A DNA stretch of 64,000 nt, from NCBI RefSeq assembly GCF_947500705.1, contig NZ_CANMSY010000004.1, positions 248,001-312,000 on the forward strand, written 5' to 3'. Position numbers and translations under genes: made by a program. Positions 58,655-64,000 of the stretch are shown one piece after another. The notes below the pieces were generated by a model that was not told the origin of the DNA, did not search any database, and worked only from the letters and a program-made list of their open reading frames with translations. The stretch's first letter is position 1. The number at the start of each line of letters is the position of its first letter. This DNA comes from an uncultured Brachybacterium sp. GTDB taxonomy: Bacteria; Actinomycetota; Actinomycetes; Actinomycetales; Dermabacteraceae.

Positions 58655-59533
58655 TCACCCCTCCGCGGCGCCACCCGGCCGCATCGCCGCGGCGGCCTCG
58701 GCCTCCGTCGTCATCCGGGCCACGTGCAGGGCGAGGTAGGCGATCTCGTCGAAGGAGAGGGCATCGCCCATCCGCAGCCGGACGATCACGGCGAGCTGCT
58801 CGGCCGTGCGTGCCGCCTCGGGATAGGCCTCGCAGATGGTGCGGCTGATCAGGGACTGCTCGCCGTCGAGCTGACGGTGCTGCTGGATGCGCACGAACAT
58901 ATAGCGCACATGGGTGATGAAGCGGGCGGCGGCCATCGAGTGGCGGTCGACGAGGATCCCGAACCGCTCCCCCACGATCGCCAGCATCTGCTGGATGACA
59001 CCGGTCATGGTGTACGTGAAGGACAGGTCGCCGGTCGCGAACCCGGCATTGACCAGGTGCAGCGCGAGAGCTGTCGCCTCATGCTCGGGCAGCTTCGGAT
59101 CCACCTGTCGGTTGACCTCGACGAGCAGCCGGCGGGCCCTGTCGTACTCCTCGGCGTAGAGGGTCCGGACCTCGGCCTGCAGCGGGTACTCGATCTCGAT
59201 CCCCTGGCGCAGCCGCTCGAGCGCTCCGGAGATGTGATCGGCCACGGCGATGGCGAGGGTGGGCCGATGGGATTCGCGATCCTCGATGCCCGTCTCGCGC
59301 AGCGCGATGACGACGGCCCGCAGCACCTCCTGGTCGATCATCGCGAAGGATTCGGCGAGATGGTCGGGATCCCGCCCATCGGCCGGGACGAAGACCTGCA
59401 CGATCTTCTCGGGATCGACCTCCTGACCGGGCTGTGCGCGGAAGCCGATGCCGCGCCCGGTGAGGATGACGCCCTGACCGCCCTCGTCGCGGGAGAGCAC
59501 GACGTTGTTGTTGAGGACCCTGAGCACCTTCAT
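58655..59533 (-). CDS. BglG/LicT-family transcriptional antiterminator
   Basis: A 292-residue RNA-binding regulator. The N-terminal CAT domain (residues 1-60) begins V-L-R-V-L-N-N-N-V-V and includes G-R-G-I-G-F and Q-V-F-V-P. Two PRD domains follow, with conserved His in A-V-A-D-H-I-S and H-L-V-N for the first, and in A-R-F-I-T-H-V-R-Y and L-A-L-H-V-A for the second, which PTS proteins phosphorylate. It should bind the RAT at 61929-61967 and stop the overlapping terminator from forming when the sugar is present. It is encoded after the PTS gene on the same strand. Confidence 0.92.
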   Translation of the reverse strand: MKVLRVLNNNVVLSRDEGGQGVILTGRGIGFRAQPGQEVDPEKIVQVFVPADGRDPDHLAESFAMIDQEVLRAVVIALRETGIEDRESHRPTLAIAVADHISGALERLRQGIEIEYPLQAEVRTLYAEEYDRARRLLVEVNRQVDPKLPEHEATALALHLVNAGFATGDLSFTYTMTGVIQQMLAIVGERFGILVDRHSMAAARFITHVRYMFVRIQQHRQLDGEQSLISRTICEAYPEAARTAEQLAVIVRLRMGDALSFDEIAYLALHVARMTTEAEAAAAMRPGGAAEG

Positions 59534-59612
59534 CGGCACAGCACCTCTCCTCTCGGCCCTCGTCGTCGAGGGCGCTCGCACCAGCTGCCGGCCGGCGGCC
59601 TGTCGGCCCTGC

Positions 59613-59649
59613 GGTGCGCGCACCCTCTGCATGGGAGGGTACGCGCACC
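59613..59649. terminator. Hairpin between bglF-like PTS and antiterminator genes
   Basis: GGTGCGCGCACCCTC and GAGGGTACGCGCACC pair with one mismatch around seven bases. It lies 12 bases after the PTS stop and could reduce read-through into the antiterminator gene. Confidence 0.55.
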
Positions 59650-59660
59650 GGACCAGCGGG

Positions 59661-61805
59661 TCAGCGGCGTGCGATGACCACCGAGTCCCCGGCCACGACA
59701 TCGGCCGCAGGTGCAGGCTCTACCGCGGCGAAGGTCGAGGTGTTCGGGACGGTCAGGAGCGTGATCGGGTCGTATCCCGCGGCATGGATCGCCTCGAGGT
59801 CGACCACGGCCAGCAGCTCGCCGGCACGGACCTTCTGACCCTGCTCGACGCGGACGTCGAAGCCTTCGCCGTCCATCTTCACGGTGTCGATGCCCACGTG
59901 GACCAGCACCTCCGCACCCCCGTCGGCCAGCAGGCCGAAGGCGTGACCGGTGGTGGCGACGGTGGCCAGCAGACCATCCGCCGGGGCGAGGATGTTCCCG
60001 TCGGCCGGGATGATGCCCACGCCCTCACCGAGGGCCTTCGAGGCGAACACCGGATCGGAGACCTCGCCGATCGGGACCAGGCGACCAGCGACCGGGGCGG
60101 TGAGGACCACGTCGCCGGCACCCGGGGCGGCCAGGGCGGCCGGGGCCGTCCCAGCAGCACCCGTCTCGACAGCACCCGTGGCGGCACCACCGGCGACGGC
60201 AGCACCCGCCGCCGCCGGAGCGCCGACGGTCGCGAGCTCGCGCTCCTGGACGGGAGCAGCGGCCTCCGCCGTGGCAGGCGCACCCGACGTCGCGGCGGCT
60301 GCCTCGGCGGCGTCGCGCCGGGCATTCGCCTCGGCGCGCTGCTCGGCGGTCCGGTAGTCCGAGAAGAAGACCAGGACCATGGCGACCACGAAGGCGACGA
60401 CGATCGCGATGAGATAGGTGAGCATCGGGTCGAAGACGGGGATGGTAAGCAGCGAGGTGAAGGCGAAGACGGAGGTGTTCACGCCGCCCAGCAGGCCCAC
60501 GATCAGACCGCCGGCGAGGCAGCCCACCAGCATGCGCGGGTAGATGCGCTTGAAGCGCAGGTGGATCCCGTACAGGGACGGTTCGGAGATGCCGCCGAAC
60601 AGCCCCGCGGCGAGCGCGCCGGTCGCGGTCTGACGCATCTCCGCCTCGCGATGACGGATCGACAGCAGCAGCACGCCGGCGGTGGCGCCGAAGCAGGCGA
60701 AGTTCCAGGCGCCCATGGGGCCCTGGATGAAGTCGTAGCCGAGGGAGTTGATGTTCTGCAGCATGAGCGCGTTCAACGGCCAGTGCAGACCCAGCGGCAC
60801 CAGGAACGGGTACAGCAGCGGGATGAAGATCGCGAAGACGAGCGGTGCATTGCCGTTCAGCCAGGCCAGACCTGCGCCGAGGCCGTTGCCGGCCCAGATG
60901 CCGAGGGGGCCGATCAGGAAGGCGGTCACCGGGATCATCACCAGCATCGCGAGGAAGGGGACGAACACCAGCTGCACATTGGGCGGGAAGACCTTCTGCA
61001 GGCCCTTGTAGACCAGCGCCAGCAGCGCCACCATCAGCAGCGGCACGAACACCTGGCCGCCGTAGTCGTTCAGCTGCATCGGCAGGCCGAACACCTGGGC
61101 GATGCACTGCTCGGTGCCGAGCAGCTCGTTGGTGGTGCAGGTGACGCCGGGGGCGGTGCCGTCGAGCAGGCCCATGTAATCCGGAGTCATCACCGCTGCC
61201 ATCACGGCCGCGCCGACCCAGCCGTCGATCTGCAGCTTCTTCGCGGCGTTGAAGGCCACCATGATCGGCAGGAAGTACAGCACCGAGCGCCACATCGCGT
61301 CGACGAACACCCAGGTCGCGGTCTTGTTCTCCGCACGGAAGTCGATCATGCCGAGGGCGTCGAGCACCGAGGCGATCGCGATGATCAGCGAGGCGCCCAG
61401 CAGCACGCCCATCAGCGGGCGGAAGGAGTCCGAGAGGTACTCGAAGAAGCTGTCCAGCCAGGACCACTTCCCCTTCGCCTTGGCACGGATCCCGGCTTTG
61501 ACCTCGGCGTCGGACTGCGGGCGAGGCGTGCCGCCGTCGACCATCGCGGGGAGGTTCATGATCTGGGAGTGGACCCCGGCGACCGCGCCGCCGATGACGA
61601 CCTGGAACCGATCGCCGGACTGCGGCACGGTGCCCATCACGCCGGAGAGCGCGTCGAGACCCTCCTGGTCCACCTTCTCGCCGTCATGGAGCTGGAAGCG
61701 CAGGCGGGTGGCGCAGTGGGTGAGGCTCTCGATGTTCTCGGGACCGCCGACGCCGCGGACGATGTCCTCGGCGATCGACGTGCTCCCTGGTGAGGAGGTG
61801 CTCAT
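59661..61805 (-). CDS. Beta-glucoside-type PTS transporter, EIIBCA fusion (BglF-like)
   Basis: A 714-residue PTS permease that imports and phosphorylates a sugar. EIIB carries the phosphorylated Cys31 (T-H-C-A-T-R-L-R). The central EIIC has about ten helices with G-I-S-E-P-S-L-Y-G. A long Ala-rich linker leads to EIIA, with its active His near 636 (V-H-V-G-I-D-T-V-K-M). Domain order and the BglG/RAT control point to aryl-beta-glucosides, but sucrose or trehalose cannot be excluded. The ATG at 61805 is in frame with one at 61820. AGGAAGG abuts the latter, and a palindrome ATGCGACGTCGCAT lies between them, so the start is uncertain. No phospho-glucosidase gene is nearby. Confidence 0.9.
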   Translation of the reverse strand: MSTSSPGSTSIAEDIVRGVGGPENIESLTHCATRLRFQLHDGEKVDQEGLDALSGVMGTVPQSGDRFQVVIGGAVAGVHSQIMNLPAMVDGGTPRPQSDAEVKAGIRAKAKGKWSWLDSFFEYLSDSFRPLMGVLLGASLIIAIASVLDALGMIDFRAENKTATWVFVDAMWRSVLYFLPIMVAFNAAKKLQIDGWVGAAVMAAVMTPDYMGLLDGTAPGVTCTTNELLGTEQCIAQVFGLPMQLNDYGGQVFVPLLMVALLALVYKGLQKVFPPNVQLVFVPFLAMLVMIPVTAFLIGPLGIWAGNGLGAGLAWLNGNAPLVFAIFIPLLYPFLVPLGLHWPLNALMLQNINSLGYDFIQGPMGAWNFACFGATAGVLLLSIRHREAEMRQTATGALAAGLFGGISEPSLYGIHLRFKRIYPRMLVGCLAGGLIVGLLGGVNTSVFAFTSLLTIPVFDPMLTYLIAIVVAFVVAMVLVFFSDYRTAEQRAEANARRDAAEAAAATSGAPATAEAAAPVQERELATVGAPAAAGAAVAGGAATGAVETGAAGTAPAALAAPGAGDVVLTAPVAGRLVPIGEVSDPVFASKALGEGVGIIPADGNILAPADGLLATVATTGHAFGLLADGGAEVLVHVGIDTVKMDGEGFDVRVEQGQKVRAGELLAVVDLEAIHAAGYDPITLLTVPNTSTFAAVEPAPAADVVAGDSVVIARR

Positions 61806-61878
61806 GATGCGACGTCGCATCCTTCCTGGGTCGGTCTTCCTGGGGTCGAAGGACCTGCGGCAGCAGGTTCCGGGCAAC

Positions 61879-61934
61879 AAAAAAGACCCGGGTCCCGGCA
61901 GATGCGTCGGAGCGCATGAGCAGGTTCCAGGTCT
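61879..61934 (-). terminator. Leader terminator of the BglF-type PTS gene
   Basis: Read on the minus strand, AGACCTGG begins a stem that pairs with CCGGGTCT, with an inner stem ATGCG/CGCAT, and ends in a run of six T. It is a classical Rho-independent terminator in the PTS leader. Its 5' side overlaps the 3' end of the RAT, so the two structures exclude each other. Confidence 0.75.
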
Positions 61935-61967
61935 TGCTCCCTCGTCGAGGACGGGGGATGACAATCC
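61929..61967 (-). promoter_or_regulatory. RAT (ribonucleic antiterminator) for the BglG-type protein
   Basis: On the minus strand the element starts GGATTGTCA and ends GCAAGACCT. This matches the family pattern GGATTGTnA...GGCAAAACCT that LicT/SacY/BglG proteins bind. It overlaps the terminator at 61879-61934. It begins about 19 bases after the predicted transcript start. Confidence 0.78.
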
Positions 61968-61992
61968 GGTGAACACGGTGGTTCGGAGAGGA

Positions 61993-62021
61993 ACCATAGC
62001 AGGCTCCTGCGCCGGTGTACA
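61993..62021 (-). promoter_or_regulatory. Promoter of the PTS-antiterminator operon
   Basis: On the minus strand TGTACA (62021-62016) and TATGGT (61998-61993) are 17 bases apart. The predicted start near 61986 places the RAT at the very beginning of the message. The -35 is only a partial match. Confidence 0.5.
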
Positions 62022-62052
62022 CGGGACGGGAGTGATCACTCCGATCAGCTGC

Positions 62053-62088
62053 AGGCGGCCCGCCCTCCCGAGGGAGGACGGGCCGCTT
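62053..62088 (-). terminator. Terminator hairpin after the metallophosphoesterase gene
   Basis: AGGCGGCCCGCCCTCC and GGAGGACGGGCCGCTT pair over 16 bases with two weak positions around CGAG. It lies 52 bases after the metallophosphoesterase stop and before the PTS promoter. Confidence 0.6.
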
Positions 62089-62140
62089 GATTCAGCGGGG
62101 GCGGGATCCGGCGCCGCGGCGACCGCGCCGGATCAGCTGG

Positions 62141-64000
62141 TCAGCCGTCCGCTCGACCGGCGTGGTCGGGCGTGCCCGCGTGACCCCGCTTGCCGGGTGT
62201 GCCCGCGTGGTCCGGCTTCCCCGGCGTCCCCGCGTGGTCCGGCTTCCCGGGCGTGCCCGCATGATCCGGCTTACCCGGCTTACCCGGCTTACCCGGCTTC
62301 TCCGGCTCCGTCGGCGTGCAGTCCGCCCCGTCCTCGGTGAGCGTCAGCTCCCGCACCTCGGTGCGGGCCACACCGCCGTGGGGATCGGTGACCTGCGCGT
62401 ACCAGGAGTGGGTGCCGGCCCCGAGCACGGTGGCGTCGGCCGCGACCGTCGTCCCGGACTCCGCACTCTCGACCAGGGCGAACTCCTCATCATCGAGCAC
62501 ATCGGCGCTCAACTCCGTGGTGGTCAGCTCCTTCTCCTGCGGAGTGATGCCGAGCTGCTCATAGGAGACCTCGAAGTCCTGATCCTCGGGGGTGAGGGTC
62601 GGATCGTCGCTCGAGTACTGCTCGAGGGACGGCGAGTAGGTGCGCACCAGCATCCGCTGGCCCTCGTTGTCGAAGTGGAGCAGGCGAAGGAAGCCCTGGC
62701 CGCCCTCCGGCAGTCCCTGATAGTCGAAGAGCATCTGGGTGACGTCGCGATCCGGGGTGCCGTCGCCGTCGTCATCGAAGGAATCCACGCGCGTGTGCGC
62801 GTCGTGATAGTGCCCGCTCATCACCATGGACACGTTCGGGTTGGTGGCCACCACCTCATCCTGGATCTGCTGCGGGATCGGCCCGAGTCCGCCGGTGGTG
62901 AGCATGTACTCGTGCACGTTGAGGATCGCGGTGCGCTCGGGGTACTGCGCGAGCACCTCGTTCATCCATGCGATCTCCTCCTCCCCCGGGCCCCAGCCCT
63001 GCGAGACCACGATGAAGTCGACGCCGCCGCTGCTGAACAGCGTGTAGCTGCCGCGGTTGTTCTCGTAGGAGCCGCCGTACCAGGGCTTGTCCTGGTAGCG
63101 GGCCTCACCGAAGTACTTCCCGTACTGCGAGTAGTCGCCTGCCATGCTGCCCACGTCGTGGTTTCCGGCGAGCACGTTGTACGGCAGCTCGGCGTCATCG
63201 AGCATCTGGTAGGCCGGGTCGGCGTTGGCCCACTGCGCCGGCTGGTCGAAGTTGTCGACGATGTCGCCGGTGTGGAACAGGTACTGGAGGTTCAGGCTCT
63301 CCCGCTCCTCCAGCAGGAAGCGGTGGATGTTCAGCTGGTGCTCGTAGAACTCCTCGTTGTAGTACTGCGTGTCCGACTCCCAGGCGAGCGTGAAGTCGTA
63401 GTCGGAGCGGTCGGTCGCCTCCGGATGGTGCGGCTCGACGGCGGTGCCCCGTGAGGAGAGGTCCGCTCCGGCCCAGCCCACGGAATGCTGGATCACGGCC
63501 CGGACCTGCCCGTCGACGACGTGCCCGGCGGCCGGCACCACCTCGTCGAAGGCGACGGTGCCGTCCTCGGCGGCGAACGCATGCGTGACCTCCACCAGCT
63601 CTCCGGTGGCGGCATCCTCGATCAGCAGACGCACCCGGGCTCCCGGGTCGGCGCCCCCCTCCCAGGTCAGGCGCACCTCGGCGCCGTCCTCGGAGGCTTC
63701 CGGCACGTCGACCGCGAACTCGTGGAACGGCAGCGCGTCCTCGGAGCCGGTGGCCTGTCCGGGCACGAGCTCCTGGCCGGAGCGTTCTGCGGTGTCCGCA
63801 TCGCGCACCTCGCCGGAGGTGCCCTGCACCGTGCCCTCACTCAGCGACGCGCTGGTCCCGGAGCGGAAGGAGACGTCCATCAGGTCTCCGGAGGGATCGG
63901 TGATCTCGACCTCGACCTGCGGGTCCGCGCAGACGGGGGCCGTGGCGCCGTCCGCGGTGAGCGCTGTGGCGGTGGGGTTCTCCTCCGGGGTGGTGAAGGT
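62141..64000 (-). CDS. Metallophosphoesterase, surface type with C-terminal repeats (5' end outside window)
   Basis: At least 619 residues; the frame stays open to the right edge, so the N-terminus is missing. The calcineurin-type core shows S-D-T-Q at the start of the domain, H-T-G-D-I-V-D-N, A-G-N-H-D-V-G, V-N-V-H-E-Y and G-H-Y-H-D-A-H, which supply the two-metal site. It probably hydrolyses phosphoesters outside the cell. Upstream lie Ig-like beta segments, and another Ig-like segment follows the catalytic domain. The end is a basic tail of P-G-K-P-D-H-A-G-T repeats with no LPxTG motif visible. Confidence 0.82.
   Translation of the reverse strand, partial: TFTTPEENPTATALTADGATAPVCADPQVEVEITDPSGDLMDVSFRSGTSASLSEGTVQGTSGEVRDADTAERSGQELVPGQATGSEDALPFHEFAVDVPEASEDGAEVRLTWEGGADPGARVRLLIEDAATGELVEVTHAFAAEDGTVAFDEVVPAAGHVVDGQVRAVIQHSVGWAGADLSSRGTAVEPHHPEATDRSDYDFTLAWESDTQYYNEEFYEHQLNIHRFLLEERESLNLQYLFHTGDIVDNFDQPAQWANADPAYQMLDDAELPYNVLAGNHDVGSMAGDYSQYGKYFGEARYQDKPWYGGSYENNRGSYTLFSSGGVDFIVVSQGWGPGEEEIAWMNEVLAQYPERTAILNVHEYMLTTGGLGPIPQQIQDEVVATNPNVSMVMSGHYHDAHTRVDSFDDDGDGTPDRDVTQMLFDYQGLPEGGQGFLRLLHFDNEGQRMLVRTYSPSLEQYSSDDPTLTPEDQDFEVSYEQLGITPQEKELTTTELSADVLDDEEFALVESAESGTTVAADATVLGAGTHSWYAQVTDPHGGVARTEVRELTLTEDGADCTPTEPEKPGKPGKPGKPDHAGTPGKPDHAGTPGKPDHAGTPGKRGHAGTPDHAGRADG
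62165..62305. repeat. Coding minisatellite for PGKPDHAGT-type repeats
   Basis: Imperfect 27-base units (words GCGTGGTCCGGCTTCCC and ATGATCCGGCTTACCC) run about four or five times, followed by three or four 9-base GGCTTACCC units. All are within the 3' end of the metallophosphoesterase gene and keep its reading frame. Confidence 0.65.

Noticed and set aside
59505-61793. Long plus-strand open frame rich in His, Gln, Asp and Arg opposite the PTS gene
   Set aside because: The composition is that of a shadow frame of a membrane protein gene; the minus strand encodes a complete EIIBCA protein with catalytic residues.
1-64000. tRNA or rRNA genes, insertion sequences, integrases or phage genes
   Set aside because: No cloverleaf with a conserved GTTC-type T-arm, no rRNA stretch and no transposase or integrase motif was recognised on either strand.

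Overview
The window looks like a chromosomal segment of a high-GC Gram-positive actinobacterium. The evidence is very GC-rich coding sequence with strong GC bias at third positions, Tat/lipobox-type lipoproteins, a glutamate importer in the gluABCD order known from Corynebacterium, a BglG/BglF PTS, and several starts that look leaderless (a TAnnnT box 6-7 bases before the start codon). A Micrococcales member close to Brachybacterium is my best guess; this is inference from content, not a search result. No rRNA, tRNA, CRISPR array, transposase or phage gene was seen.

Layout. 0-2 kb: end of an unknown (perhaps NUDIX) gene and an NiaP/SV2-like MFS transporter. 2-9.2 kb: a minus-strand polyol operon (zinc erythritol/L-threitol dehydrogenase, polyol MFS permease, SDR dehydrogenase, fused DhaK-DhaL kinase, RpiB isomerase) with a SorC regulator upstream. 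9.4-15.7 kb: FGGY kinase, family-1 sugar ABC importer and SMP-30 lactonase. The SorC/FGGY gap and the eltD promoter carry the same 27-bp dyad, so both blocks may form one regulon for tetritols or related sugar derivatives. 15.9-23.3 kb: putP, then a glycerol regulon (glpK, glpF, glpD) with a divergent SorC regulator and a TGCA-type dyad. 23.4-27 kb: ASCH protein, an AbiE-like two-gene cassette of lower GC, and fdhD. 27-29.4 kb: ArsR-SRPBCC stress-type modules. 29.5-33.6 kb: osmoprotectant (OpuC-type) ABC importer coupled to an NmrA-like oxidoreductase. 33.7-38.3 kb: class II glutamine amidotransferase and gluABCD. 38.6-43.4 kb: pyridoxal kinase, GtrA protein, membrane-anchored hypothetical, aminotransferase and a repeat-rich membrane protein. 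43.6-45.9 kb: fadJ-like multifunctional protein. 46-50.8 kb: more single-span envelope proteins, a second ArsR-SRPBCC pair, a GNAT and a lipoprotein. 51-55.3 kb: Cds1-like PLP enzyme, small membrane protein, nitroreductase, an internally duplicated P-loop protein and a CDP-alcohol phosphatidyltransferase. 55.3-57.9 kb: acyl-CoA dehydrogenase and thiolase, which share an upstream motif with fadJ. 58-61.8 kb: GNAT, BglG-type antiterminator and BglF-type PTS preceded by a recognisable RAT/terminator pair. 62.1-64 kb: a secreted-type metallophosphoesterase running off the window.

Functionally this is mostly carbon and nitrogen acquisition: polyols, glycerol, an unidentified sugar, beta-glucosides, proline, betaine-type solutes, glutamate and fatty acids, each with its own local control. 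The least explained items are the AbiE-like cassette, the duplicated P-loop protein, the shared SorC-type dyad, the shared beta-oxidation motif and the recurring single-span envelope proteins.
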